Below, in pieces: positions 10,832 to 22,159 of a stretch of DNA of 64,000 nt (positions are counted from its first letter, which is position 1; the number at the start of each line of letters is the position of its first letter). Both the position numbers and the translations under genes were made by a program. The stretch comes from an uncultured Anaerovibrio sp. (lineage in GTDB: Bacteria; Bacillota; Negativicutes; Selenomonadales; Selenomonadaceae). A model generated the notes under the pieces. That model did not search any database and was not told the origin of the DNA. It saw only the letters and a list, made by a program, of their open reading frames with translations. The stretch lies in NCBI RefSeq assembly GCF_947302755.1, contig NZ_CAMYWM010000002.1, positions 1-64,000 of the forward strand, read 5' to 3'.

Positions 10832-11746
10832 TTATTTCATTAGCTCTGAATAAATAAATCCCTCACGTACCCCGGAGTCACTGTAAATTACCTGCTCAGT
10901 ACCAAACTTTTTGGCAATTACATCAGCAATTACCAGACCGGAAACAAAGGTATGAATTCTGTCCGGTATATTTTTCATAAGTATAATTGCCTCAGATTGA
11001 CTTAAATTACCTGTGGAGCCAAACCGCTCAATAATATCATGAAATTTATCCGTATTAATTTCCTTATTATCCTTCTCCATACCGTATAGGTAATTATAAA
11101 GAGCCCTTGCCCCCTTAAAGGTTCCTCCAATACCACAAATAACCCTTGCCCTGATATCTGCAAAATCACTGGCTCCGTCAATTACCCTGCGGGCCAGGTC
11201 ATACATCCTCGCCACCTGGTTGCTGTCGGGAATCAGGGAAGCAGCACATTCCTTTTTTATCCCCAGGGAGCCAATATGGAGACTGATTTTATGCTTTATC
11301 TGATTATCCTTGTAATAGACCAGCTCCGTGCTGCCGCCGCCAATATCCACCAGCAGTCCCTCATTCATCCTTAAATTTCTGGTGGCACCCACAAAATCAT
11401 ATTCGGCCTCCTTGTCACCGGAAATAACCGCAATATTAATACCTGTACGATTAATAATTTCATTTACCACCTGATTGCTGTTTTTACAATTTCTCAAGGC
11501 AGCTGTGGTAAAGGCTGTAATATTATTTATGCTGAACACCTTCAAAAAATCTTTATATTCCTCCAATACCCGGCAAACCTGATCAACGCCCTCCTGGCCC
11601 ATAACATTGTCAGTAACATAGCCAGACAGCCCAACCATATGCTTTTTCTTTAAAATCAGCTCCATGGAATCATCCTCTATTTCATAAATTGCCATGCGAA
11701 CCGTATTGGATCCAATATCTATAATGGCCTGAATCATTTTATGCAC
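10832..11746 (-). CDS. Ppx/GppA family exopolyphosphatase
   Basis: 'IDIGSNTVRMAIYEI', 'LLVDIGGGSTELVYY', 'VICGIGGT' actin-like phosphatase motifs. Confidence 0.88.
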   Translation of the reverse strand: MHKMIQAIIDIGSNTVRMAIYEIEDDSMELILKKKHMVGLSGYVTDNVMGQEGVDQVCRVLEEYKDFLKVFSINNITAFTTAALRNCKNSNQVVNEIINRTGINIAVISGDKEAEYDFVGATRNLRMNEGLLVDIGGGSTELVYYKDNQIKHKISLHIGSLGIKKECAASLIPDSNQVARMYDLARRVIDGASDFADIRARVICGIGGTFKGARALYNYLYGMEKDNKEINTDKFHDIIERFGSTGNLSQSEAIILMKNIPDRIHTFVSGLVIADVIAKKFGTEQVIYSDSGVREGFIYSELMK

Positions 11747-11790
11747 CTCTTTGAAAATAATTGAACCATATATATAATATCATAATTTAG

Positions 11791-11819
11791 TTGAAATTAT
11801 GATGGAATTATGTTATTAT
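11791..11819 (+). promoter_or_regulatory. Sigma70-type promoter candidate TTGAAA-N17-TATTAT
   Basis: Direct read of sequence; places TSS near 11826. Confidence 0.5.
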
Positions 11820-11825
11820 CATTTT

Positions 11826-11916
11826 GGGTGAACACTGTGGGGACAGTGTTATGGTGGAAAAGGTAGATGGCATGAAACGGGTAGCGTTCGGTTGCTGCCC
11901 GTTTTGTGTTTTTTTT
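11826..11916 (+). ncRNA. Candidate ~90-nt small RNA or leader (two hairpins, second terminator-like)
   Basis: AACACTG tggg gaCAGTGTT hairpin, then AAACGGGTAGC..GCTGCCCGTTT followed by a T-rich run. Confidence 0.4.
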
Positions 11917-12027
11917 ATTTATTTATTTTTGCACTTAATTTTTATTACCTCTATTTATTTAAATTTTTTTATGATAAAATAAATATATGACACTATATAA
12001 ATTATCATTTTATGCGATGAATCGACG

Positions 12028-12603
12028 GTGAAGTATATGACCAATAAAATTTATGCATTAATTGGACCACATGCCAGCGGTAAATCTACGCTTATTTCCA
12101 AGCTTGCCCAAATGGGAGTTCATTTCATTCCGGTTTATACCACCAGAGCTCCTTCTGAATACGACAAAAATTCTGAGGCCACCAAATTTTTGAGCCAAAG
12201 TGATTTTTTGCGGCAGGATTGGATTGTAAAGGTTACCTATAAGGGGGATTATTATGGTCTCCTGAAAAACGATGTACTTAGTGCCCTAAAAACTGAGAAG
12301 ATCAGTGTTACCATGCTTACAATCAACGGTGTAAAGCAGGTCAGCAAGCTCCTGACCAATAATCTTGAGACTATTTTTATTATGGTGGATTATGTTACAT
12401 TAATCGACCGTATGCTTAAGATGGGTCACAATAATGTGGATATGAAATATCATCTGGAATACGCTGAAAATAACGGCGAATTCGATAATTGGAAGAGCAC
12501 CAACCACGTTGTTAAGAATATTGGTGACATAGAAAAAACAGTGGATCAGCTGATGGCTATTATGGGACTTATCGGCAGAGTACAGGTCACTAAAAAGGCT
12601 TAA
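12028..12603 (+). CDS. Guanylate kinase-like P-loop protein
   Basis: 'IYALIGPHASGKSTLISKLAQMGVHFIPVYTTRAPS' GMK-like P-loop; rest divergent. Confidence 0.7.
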   Translation: MKYMTNKIYALIGPHASGKSTLISKLAQMGVHFIPVYTTRAPSEYDKNSEATKFLSQSDFLRQDWIVKVTYKGDYYGLLKNDVLSALKTEKISVTMLTINGVKQVSKLLTNNLETIFIMVDYVTLIDRMLKMGHNNVDMKYHLEYAENNGEFDNWKSTNHVVKNIGDIEKTVDQLMAIMGLIGRVQVTKKA

Positions 12604-12615
12604 TATGATTATTAA

Positions 12616-12648
12616 AAAAAGACTGCTCATTGCGGGCAGTCTTTTTTT
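12616..12648 (+). terminator. Terminator after guanylate kinase-like gene
   Basis: AAAAAAAGACTGCTCATTGCGGGCAGTCTTTTTTT. Confidence 0.8.
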
Positions 12649-12703
12649 TATGCTGTTGATTTGGGCTGACTAATGCCCGGTCTCCAACGGAATAATTATC
12701 ATT

Positions 12704-13567
12704 TTACTTTCCCATGCTGGCAGCCTGCTGACGAAGGAGCTGAATCCGTTCACTGGTAGCAGGATGAGTGCTGAACAGGGTAGAGAGCTTCATATCAGAG
12801 CCAGCCAGAGGATTTATTATAAACATATGTGAGGTGGCCGGAGTAGCCTGTTCCATTGGCCTTGCATGCATCGAATAATATTCGATCTTTTGCAGGGCAT
12901 CTGCCAAATAATTTGGATTGCCGCAAATAATACCGCCGGACCTATCAGCCTCATATTCCCTGGAGCGGGAAATAGCCATCTGAATAAGGGCCGCCGCCAA
13001 CGGTGCCAAAATTATTGTAGCCAGCAAGCCCACAATATTACCACGATCATCATCATCAGAATTTCCCCCAAAAATCATGGACCACTGGGCGATATTGGCA
13101 ATCATGGATACAACACCGGCAATGGCAGCCGCCACAGTGGAAATCAGGGTGTCGCGATGCTTGATATGAGACAGCTCATGGGCCAAAACACCACTTAATT
13201 CATCTGGTGTAAGGGCATTCATAATTCCCGTAGTCACTGCCACCGCAGCGTGGGACGGATTGCGGCCCGTCGCAAAGGCATTTGGAATAGCACTGTTTAT
13301 AATGCAAACCTTGGGCATCGGCAGCTGGGCATTGGCAGCCAAACCGGCAACCATATTAAACAGATTTGGGGCCTCCTGCTGGGAAATTTCCCTGGCACCG
13401 TACATTTTCAATACCATGGTATCACTGAACCAATAAGTAAAGAAGTTCATACCCAGGGAAATCAGCAGCATAAGCATGGCTCCATGACGTCCTCCAAAGG
13501 CACTGCCGATGGCTATCATAATACCCATCAGAAGAGCCATCAATACAGTAGTTTTTAACGTATTCAT
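12704..13567 (-). CDS. htpX: HtpX-type M48 zinc metalloprotease
   Basis: 'GVLAHELSHIKHRDTLIS' HExxH motif, four hydrophobic segments. Confidence 0.93.
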   Translation of the reverse strand: MNTLKTTVLMALLMGIMIAIGSAFGGRHGAMLMLLISLGMNFFTYWFSDTMVLKMYGAREISQQEAPNLFNMVAGLAANAQLPMPKVCIINSAIPNAFATGRNPSHAAVAVTTGIMNALTPDELSGVLAHELSHIKHRDTLISTVAAAIAGVVSMIANIAQWSMIFGGNSDDDDRGNIVGLLATIILAPLAAALIQMAISRSREYEADRSGGIICGNPNYLADALQKIEYYSMHARPMEQATPATSHMFIINPLAGSDMKLSTLFSTHPATSERIQLLRQQAASMGK

Positions 13568-13709
13568 AATTTACATTCACCTCTCTGGCAATATACATTC
13601 TCCATCAGATAGGGGCCCGCAGGCCACTCCCTGCCAAGCAGGGCCAAGTCTTTATTTATACTGATTGTACATCACTATTATGAAAAATAAATTAAAAAAT
13701 GTCAAAAAA

Positions 13710-15686
<1,977 letters not shown>

Positions 15687-15702
15687 TTAATTCTCCTCCA
15701 AA

Positions 15703-16635
15703 TCAAACATTCTTACGCTTTATGCTCTTATGGTATTTATTGCCGGTTTGCATGGCAAAGCTGTCCATAAAATCATATTTGAATTTTTCTATAGTCTGCT
15801 TTATCAGCTCCGGAGTCAGCCTATCCGGAGAAACAGATTTATAAAGCATGGTAAGTATGGTGGCCTCCATGCAATCAGTCTTTTTTGAGCTTATCTTTGA
15901 TGCCAGTATCTGCATCAGTATAATCCGCTGCTCATTTACCTCTTCTGCAGTACAGGGAATGGCTTTTACAATATCGCAAAATCTTGCCCAGGGTACATCC
16001 ATAAGGTATCTTCTTATGCTTTTCAGCCTATCTATATTGGCATTCCGCTTACAGCTGTCACAAAGCTGGTCCTCCGGGGGACACAGGGTATGACATTTGC
16101 TGCAGGGATGCCAATTAGCATTTTTGCGGTATTTTTTATATTTTTCATCGTTAATCTGAACCTTCAGAAGAATTTTTCGCAGCTCATCATCCTGTACTCC
16201 CTCAAGCTCATGGGATATCTCATTGACCCTTTCATCAGGTATATCCAGCTTCTGAATTTCCCGGCCCATATCAGCTTCACTGCCATTATCGTCAAAATCA
16301 ATTTTTTCCGGCTTTACGTTGGTAAATACCAGTTCCTCCACCAGATATTCACCCATAAAGCTGTTTATTTTATTTTTTATTTCATCCTTCATGTATGAAA
16401 GCTGGGCAGCCCAAATAGGATGAGAGGTATAAAGAAACAGCTTCCTGAATTCCAGCCTTACAGGGGATACATTATTGGAAATATGCTTTCCCACGATTTT
16501 AGGCCAGTAAAACATCACCATGTGGGAAGAAAAATCCTTGCCAATTCCCATAGACTTCACAATCTTTGGAAGTATGATATTCATTTTCTCCAGCTTGCCT
16601 TTTCTGGGAGCTGACATGGTATCACATCCTGTCAC
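15703..16635 (-). CDS. DUF721/DciA-like protein with C-terminal Cys-rich extension
   Basis: N-terminal DUF721-type 'VMFYWPKIVGKHISNNVSPVRLEFRKLFLYTSHPIWAAQLSYMKDEIKNKIN'; later 'CSKCHTLCPPEDQLCDSC' zinc-ribbon-like motif; located between recF and gyrB. Confidence 0.8.
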   Translation of the reverse strand: MTGCDTMSAPRKGKLEKMNIILPKIVKSMGIGKDFSSHMVMFYWPKIVGKHISNNVSPVRLEFRKLFLYTSHPIWAAQLSYMKDEIKNKINSFMGEYLVEELVFTNVKPEKIDFDDNGSEADMGREIQKLDIPDERVNEISHELEGVQDDELRKILLKVQINDEKYKKYRKNANWHPCSKCHTLCPPEDQLCDSCKRNANIDRLKSIRRYLMDVPWARFCDIVKAIPCTAEEVNEQRIILMQILASKISSKKTDCMEATILTMLYKSVSPDRLTPELIKQTIEKFKYDFMDSFAMQTGNKYHKSIKRKNV

Positions 16636-17743
16636 TTACCTCAACGGTTCCCCTGGACACCGTATAAAATACGCAATTGGCATCCACAGGGAAATAAGCC
16701 TTGTCAGTGGCGGTAATAATGGTCTGTATATTTTCCTTTTTGATGAATTCCAAAAGCTGCTGCCGTCGGTTCATATCCAGCTCACTCATAACATCATCCA
16801 AAAGCAAAATAGGGTATTCACCCTTTTCTGAACGGATAAATTCCAGCTCTGACAGCTTCATGGACAATACACCGGTCCGCTGCTGCCCCTGGGAGCCAAA
16901 TGCCTTTAAATCTATGTCATTTACATAAATCTGAATGTCATCACGATGGGGGCCTATGCTGGTGGAACCACGATAAATATCATCCCTTGTTATATTACGC
17001 AACGTCTCATTATACCATAAAATTACATTTTCATCTATCTTATCCACAGCTCCCGTATATCCCCGGATAAAATAGGACAGGGACAGATTTTCCTCATTGG
17101 TGGAAATGCGCCTCTGCATAAGATTTGCCAGCATATTAAGCTTTTTTACGGTTTCCAGCCGCTTGCCAATGATTTTTATACCGCTGTCCACCAGCTGACT
17201 GTCCCACATCTCCAGCATGGACAGACTGGACCTTCCTTCCCTGATATTTTTTAGCAGGGTATTGCGCTGCTGCAATACGCGATTGTATTTTATCAGCTCC
17301 CCATAGTAGGCTGGACTAGCCTGGGAAATCTCCATATCCAGAAAGCGGCGGCGCTGGGCAGGTGCCCCCTTTATCAGGGTTAAATCCTCCGGGGAAAAAA
17401 GTACTACATTGATTATACCAATCAATTCCTTGGCCTTTATTTTGCTGCCATTATAAATAATCTGACGCCGCTTTTCCCGCTGAAAAATAAATTCCAGCCT
17501 ATTATCCACACCCATGCGCTGAAAATCAATGGATACAGAGCTTCCGGGCTGATTCCACATAATAAGGTCATTATCCGTACCGGTCCTGAAGGAGCTGCCC
17601 ATGGAGGCATAGCAAACAGACTCAAGAATATTGGTCTTTCCTTGAGCATTTCTGCCGATAAATATATTCGTTCCATCAGATAAATCCAGGGACAGCTTCT
17701 CGTAATTCCTGTATCCCACCAGCTTAAGGTGCTTCAGCTTCAT
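16622..17743 (-). CDS. recF: DNA replication/repair protein RecF
   Basis: 'NIFIGRNAQGKTNILESV', 'QGQQRTGVLSMKLSE', 'PILLLDDVMSELD'. Confidence 0.97.
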   Translation of the reverse strand: MKLKHLKLVGYRNYEKLSLDLSDGTNIFIGRNAQGKTNILESVCYASMGSSFRTGTDNDLIMWNQPGSSVSIDFQRMGVDNRLEFIFQREKRRQIIYNGSKIKAKELIGIINVVLFSPEDLTLIKGAPAQRRRFLDMEISQASPAYYGELIKYNRVLQQRNTLLKNIREGRSSLSMLEMWDSQLVDSGIKIIGKRLETVKKLNMLANLMQRRISTNEENLSLSYFIRGYTGAVDKIDENVILWYNETLRNITRDDIYRGSTSIGPHRDDIQIYVNDIDLKAFGSQGQQRTGVLSMKLSELEFIRSEKGEYPILLLDDVMSELDMNRRQQLLEFIKKENIQTIITATDKAYFPVDANCVFYTVSRGTVEVSDRM

Positions 17744-17749
17744 GACATG

Positions 17750-17980
17750 TTATTCTCCCTTGAAAACAACCTGCCAGCTGCCCATTCCCTTGATTTCTAC
17801 CACATCACCGTCATGGAGCTTTTTCCGGCGGGCTGTTTCCACTGTGCCATTAACCAGAAGCATCTTATCTTCGATCATCAGCTTCACCTGTCCACCGGAT
17901 TCCAATACACCGGCCCATTTTAAAAACTGGTCAAGCTGTATAATTTCCGTATTTATTTCGATTTTTTCAATTTTTGACAT
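17750..17980 (-). CDS. yaaA: S4-domain RNA-binding protein (YaaA/RlbA type)
   Basis: 76 aa S4-like 'IQLDQFLKWAGVLESGGQVKLMIEDKMLLVNGTVETARRKKLHDGDVVEI' between dnaN and recF. Confidence 0.88.
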   Translation of the reverse strand: MSKIEKIEINTEIIQLDQFLKWAGVLESGGQVKLMIEDKMLLVNGTVETARRKKLHDGDVVEIKGMGSWQVVFKGE

Positions 17981-17993
17981 TTTTACCTCTTTT

Positions 17994-19118
17994 TTATCTT
18001 CCAGGAGTACGTACAGGAGTGATTATATAAGTAAATTCCTCATCCTCCACCATGCGGATTGCTGCCGGACTCAATGAATTATTGAGACTTATGTATAATT
18101 CCTTGTCATGAATAATTTTAAGAGCATCAGCAATATAATCAACGTTAAAGGAAATAATAATATTATCCCCATCTATTTCAGCCGGAAGTGCTTCGTCAGC
18201 ATTACCAATTTCAGGATTATCAGAGGTAATCCGCAGCATACCGTTGGCAAATTCCAGTGTGGCCACATTGTAATCATTGGTACGGGAAATAAGGGATATA
18301 CGATCAATAACAGCTTTAAATTCTTCAGTATTTAATTTAATCCTGGTGGCAAAAGAATTTGGCACAACCCGGTGATAATCCGGAAACTGACCATCAATGA
18401 GGCGGGAAGAAATATAGGTATTATCGAATTCAAAGCTGATTTGATTGGAATTGTATCTGATATTTACCATACGTGGCATATCAGATAATAAAAGCTTTTG
18501 AATTTCATTTAAAAGCTTTGATGGAATAATCATTTTGCTTTGGCCTGTAAAATTTTCCAGTACCTTTGATTGAACAGCCAGGCGCTTGGTATCGGTAGCT
18601 GCCATAACCACAGTGGAATCCCTCAATTCCATAAAGCATCCGGTAAATACCGGTCTGGCTTCCTCATTGGAGCAGGCAAAGGTGGTTCTGCCAATCAGAT
18701 CATATAGTACATTATCCATAATCTGCAAATTAAGATTACTGTTTAATTTCTTTATTATAGGGAAATCATCGGCTGACATGCTTATAAACTTAAAATGAGA
18801 ACGATTGGAGCGGATGTGGGTAATTTTTTCCTCTCTGTCATATTCCAGTTCAATGGTGACCCCAGGAAGCTTTCTCACCACCTCCTGAAAATGACGTCCC
18901 ACCAGTACTATATTGCCTGGCTCTGTTACTTCAGCCTCTATTTTACATATAATGCCCATTTCATAATCTGTGGCCTGAAGCTCCACCATATTATTTTCGG
19001 CTTTAATATAAATTCCTGAAAGGATTGGGTTCTGAGGTTTTGAGGAAACGGCCTTTGATACGGTCTGTATTGCCTGTGATAAATCATTTCTTTGGCATAT
19101 AAATTTCATTCTATGCAC
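17994..19118 (-). CDS. dnaN: DNA polymerase III beta subunit (sliding clamp)
   Basis: 'MKFICQRNDLSQAIQTVSKAVSSKPQNPILSGIYIKA', C-terminal 'YIITPVRTPGR'. Confidence 0.97.
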   Translation of the reverse strand: MHRMKFICQRNDLSQAIQTVSKAVSSKPQNPILSGIYIKAENNMVELQATDYEMGIICKIEAEVTEPGNIVLVGRHFQEVVRKLPGVTIELEYDREEKITHIRSNRSHFKFISMSADDFPIIKKLNSNLNLQIMDNVLYDLIGRTTFACSNEEARPVFTGCFMELRDSTVVMAATDTKRLAVQSKVLENFTGQSKMIIPSKLLNEIQKLLLSDMPRMVNIRYNSNQISFEFDNTYISSRLIDGQFPDYHRVVPNSFATRIKLNTEEFKAVIDRISLISRTNDYNVATLEFANGMLRITSDNPEIGNADEALPAEIDGDNIIISFNVDYIADALKIIHDKELYISLNNSLSPAAIRMVEDEEFTYIITPVRTPGR

Positions 19119-19356
19119 TCCTTATTGTATTTATGATTATTATATATAAAAAATTAGTAGCCGTAATAGTAGGGCATGTGGAAATGTGGATAAGTAGGCA
19201 GAGGATATGAAAAAGCTAAAAGCAATACTGTTCATAAAAAGTTGATAAAACAGGGAAGGATATCCACATTAATCACAGGATTATCCTTCCCTGGGGGTTA
19301 TCTACATTTCTTCTACAGGGAATATACATAGTTATTCACAGAAAATGTGGAATAAC
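19119..19356. promoter_or_regulatory. dnaA-dnaN intergenic DnaA-box region (one half of a bipartite oriC)
   Basis: TGTGGATAA at 19185 plus several degenerate boxes (TATCCACA near 19260, TTATTCACA near 19332). Confidence 0.6.
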
Positions 19357-20748
19357 TTATACGCGTTCAATGCGCTTTATAAGCTCCTGCAGAGTATTAT
19401 CAAGTTTTCTGTCTTCCTTCTTTTCTTCACTTATCTTATTGTGGGCATGGAGAACCGTAGTATGGTCCCTGCCACCGAAGAAGTCACCAATTTGTGGCAG
19501 GGATGTATCCGTAAGCTCACGGCAAAGATACATGGCAATCTGTCTTGGATAGGCCAAGGCCTTGGTACGTTTGCTGCTGTTCAAATCATCGACCCTAAGA
19601 TTAAAGTGATTGGCCACCACCTCACGGATAACGTCCATGGTGATTTCTTTATTGTGATTTTCAGGATATACATCCTTTAGGGTGTCGGCCACCAGATCAG
19701 TGGTAATCTTTTCCCCGATAAGCTCAGAATAGGCAACTACTCTGGTAAGAGCTCCCTCCAGCTCACGTATGTTGTTATCGATGCGGCTGGCAATATAAAC
19801 CAGGGCATCAGTTGGTACATTAATGTGATCTGTTTCCGTCTTTTTCTTCAAAATGGCAATCCGCGTTTCCAGATCAGGTGGCTGAATATCTGTCAGCATA
19901 CCGCCGGCAAAGCGGGAGCTGAGCCGCTCCTCCAGAGTCTTTATTTCATGGGGGGGCCGGTCACTGGACAGAACGATTTGTTTGTTGGCCTGATGCAGGG
20001 CGTTAAAGGTGTGGAAGAATTCCTCCTGGGTACGTTCCTTTTTGGACAGGAACTGGATATCATCCACCATCAGCAGGTCGATATTTCTGTATTTTTGACG
20101 AAAGGCCTCAGTGGTATTATCCCGAATGGAATTAATAAGTTCATTGGTAAATTTTTCACTGGTGATGTACAGAACCCGCTTTTCCGGATTATTTTTTAAA
20201 ACCTCATGGCCAATGGCATGCATCAGATGGGTTTTGCCAAGACCTACGCCGCCGTACATAAAGAGGGGATTGTAGTTCTTGCCCGGATTTTTGGCCACTG
20301 CCTGGGCAGCTGCATAGGCTATACGGTTAAAGCTGCCTGCTACTATTGTGTCGAATACATAGCGCGGATTGAGGGAAGAGGCATCCCCTGGGGCTATTTG
20401 ACCAGGTGTGTCATAGGCCGATATAAAGGAATTTCTTTCCTCATTTCCTTCAAAAAGATTATCTATTGGTTCTTCAAGCTCCGGCTCTGATTTTTCTACT
20501 ACCCTTATTTCAAAGGAAACATCAGATTTATTGAGGCTGTTTTTGCAGGCATCCTCAATAATTGCCATGTAACGCTCATCGATAAACTTTTTTACAATAT
20601 CATTTGGTGCACCTAAAATTATCACATTATCAGTAAAATCCATTGGTGTAAGCATTGACAGCCAGTTTTCAATAACCTGGGGAGCCAGGTCGTTTTGCAG
20701 TTCTTTGATAATTTTATCCCAAATTTCATTCAGCTGCTCTTGAGTCAT
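19357..20748 (-). CDS. dnaA: Chromosomal replication initiator DnaA
   Basis: 'NPLFMYGGVGLGKTHLMHAIGHEVL', 'LLMVDDIQFLSKKERTQEEFFHTFN', C-terminal 'GGRDHTTVLHAHNKI' DnaA-box binding signature. Confidence 0.98.
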   Translation of the reverse strand: MTQEQLNEIWDKIIKELQNDLAPQVIENWLSMLTPMDFTDNVIILGAPNDIVKKFIDERYMAIIEDACKNSLNKSDVSFEIRVVEKSEPELEEPIDNLFEGNEERNSFISAYDTPGQIAPGDASSLNPRYVFDTIVAGSFNRIAYAAAQAVAKNPGKNYNPLFMYGGVGLGKTHLMHAIGHEVLKNNPEKRVLYITSEKFTNELINSIRDNTTEAFRQKYRNIDLLMVDDIQFLSKKERTQEEFFHTFNALHQANKQIVLSSDRPPHEIKTLEERLSSRFAGGMLTDIQPPDLETRIAILKKKTETDHINVPTDALVYIASRIDNNIRELEGALTRVVAYSELIGEKITTDLVADTLKDVYPENHNKEITMDVIREVVANHFNLRVDDLNSSKRTKALAYPRQIAMYLCRELTDTSLPQIGDFFGGRDHTTVLHAHNKISEEKKEDRKLDNTLQELIKRIERV

Positions 20749-21080
20749 CTATATATTCTCCTTGATAAAGATAAATGCAATAACTGAGCTTCTCAAATTA
20801 TTGCATTATCAACAGACAAATAAATTTATCCACACTTGTTAATAAGTATGTGGATAAATTTGGTGTAATAGGCATTATTTTTAAACTTTTTTAATTTTTC
20901 TTCTATAATAAATATATGCATATTTTTTATAGCAAAATCTGTTGATAAGTACATGTGAAATACCTCCATAATAATATCAGAATATGTTCCGGTTATCAAC
21001 AAAAAAAGGTGTATATGTGGTTCCAGTAAATGAATTTATCCACAAAAATTACAATTTATACCCAGGTCAGAAAGTAAAAT
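20749..21080. other. oriC: Chromosomal replication origin region (oriC) between dnaA and rpmH
   Basis: DnaA boxes TTATCCACA at 20826 and 21035, TGTGGATAA at 20849, AT-rich tract 20880-20945, divergent dnaA/rpmH arrangement. Confidence 0.85.
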
Positions 21081-21083
21081 TTC

Positions 21084-21113
21084 TTGACACTATAATAAAC
21101 GGTGGTCTATAAT
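21084..21113 (+). promoter_or_regulatory. Promoter of rpmH operon (TTGACA-N18-TATAAT)
   Basis: Direct consensus match upstream of rpmH. Confidence 0.7.
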
Positions 21114-21195
21114 CTTGTTAGTTAAAATCCAAGGACTATGTTTATTGTGGTTTGACCGAGTATTTTGCTCGTAATTATATAAGGAGGTGCCAGCA

Positions 21196-21330
21196 TTGAA
21201 GCAGACTTATCAGCCTAATAATCATTGGAAGAAGAAGACTCATGGTTTTCGTGAGCGCATGAAGACCAAGGGTGGCCGTCAGGTTTTGGCAAGAAGACGT
21301 GCCAGAGGCAGAAAGAAGATTTCAGCTTAA
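21196..21330 (+). CDS. rpmH: 50S ribosomal protein L34 (TTG start; not in supplied ORF track)
   Basis: Translation (M)[55 protein letters not shown]. Confidence 0.97.
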   Translation: MKQTYQPNNHWKKKTHGFRERMKTKGGRQVLARRRARGRKKISA

Positions 21331-21441
21331 TAAAATGGTCACTTCGGTGGCCTATTTTTCTCTATAGAACCAGTTATATTCCCCAAAGGGCGAATGATGT
21401 ACCTGGTTCTATGTTCTATTTGCTGAAATGAGGATTTTGCC

Positions 21442-21789
21442 ATGTACAAGTTACCTAAAAGTCGAATCCTGCGCCGTAGGAACGATTTTCAAAAGGTCCA
21501 CCGTTTTGGGAAATCCTATGCAAACAGATACTTAGTATTGTATGTCTTTACAGCAACCGGGCTGGAGGACAGGGTTGGCTTTGCTGCCGGAAAAAAGCTG
21601 GGCAATGCAGTGGCGCGTAATAGAGTCAAGCGTCTTATGCGCGAGTGTTACCGGTTGCACCAGCATGATATCAAGAATGATATTTGTATCCTGTTGGTTG
21701 GCAGAAAACCAGCTGTGGAAGTTAAATACCATGTTATCGAAAAGGCTTTTCTCAATTTAGGCAGAAAGGCCGAAATTTTTGGGAGATGA
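21442..21789 (+). CDS. rnpA: Ribonuclease P protein component
   Basis: 'RRRNDFQKVHRFGKSYANRYLVLYV', 'GKKLGNAVARNRVKRLMRECYR'. Confidence 0.96.
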   Translation: MYKLPKSRILRRRNDFQKVHRFGKSYANRYLVLYVFTATGLEDRVGFAAGKKLGNAVARNRVKRLMRECYRLHQHDIKNDICILLVGRKPAVEVKYHVIEKAFLNLGRKAEIFGR

Positions 21790-21795
21790 GGATAA

Positions 21796-22008
21796 TTGGT
21801 GAAGAAATTCATGTTATTCATGATTGAGCTTTATCGTTCTTATATTTCACCACTTAAGCCGCCTTCCTGTCGCTATGTTCCCACCTGTTCGGAATATGCG
21901 ATGATTGCTATTGAAAAATACGGACCATTGAAGGGTGGTTATTTGGCAATAAGGAGAATTCTCCGTTGTCATCCCTTTCATAAAGGTGGATATGATCCGG
22001 TTCCGTAG
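21796..22008 (+). CDS. yidD: Membrane protein insertion efficiency factor YidD
   Basis: '[59 protein letters not shown]'. Confidence 0.96.
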   Translation: MVKKFMLFMIELYRSYISPLKPPSCRYVPTCSEYAMIAIEKYGPLKGGYLAIRRILRCHPFHKGGYDPVP

Positions 22009-22026
22009 AATAGGATTTTATTTTTT

Positions 22027-22140
22027 TGCACGGAGTTTACTACGAAATCTTAGCAAATCAAATCCGAATGAGGGAGATGAGCTTTAGATTTCGTTGTAAG
22101 GGCGCAGTGCGAAATAAGATTTCGCACGAAGTTTACTGTA
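22027..22140 (+). repeat. Repeat family B, copy B1
   Basis: TTTACTACGAAATCTTAGC...GAGCTTTAGATTTCGTTGTAAGGGCGCAGTGCGAAATAAGATTTCGCAC. Confidence 0.85.
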
Positions 22141-22159
22141 GAAATTAGGATGTGTTAAA

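Noticed and set aside
11873-11983. Small ORF MKRVAFGCCPFCVFFIYLFLHLIFITS... starting at ATG near 11873
   Set aside because: Runs through the terminator-like stem and its T-rich tail with a weak RBS; hydrophobic translation is what T-rich DNA gives by chance.
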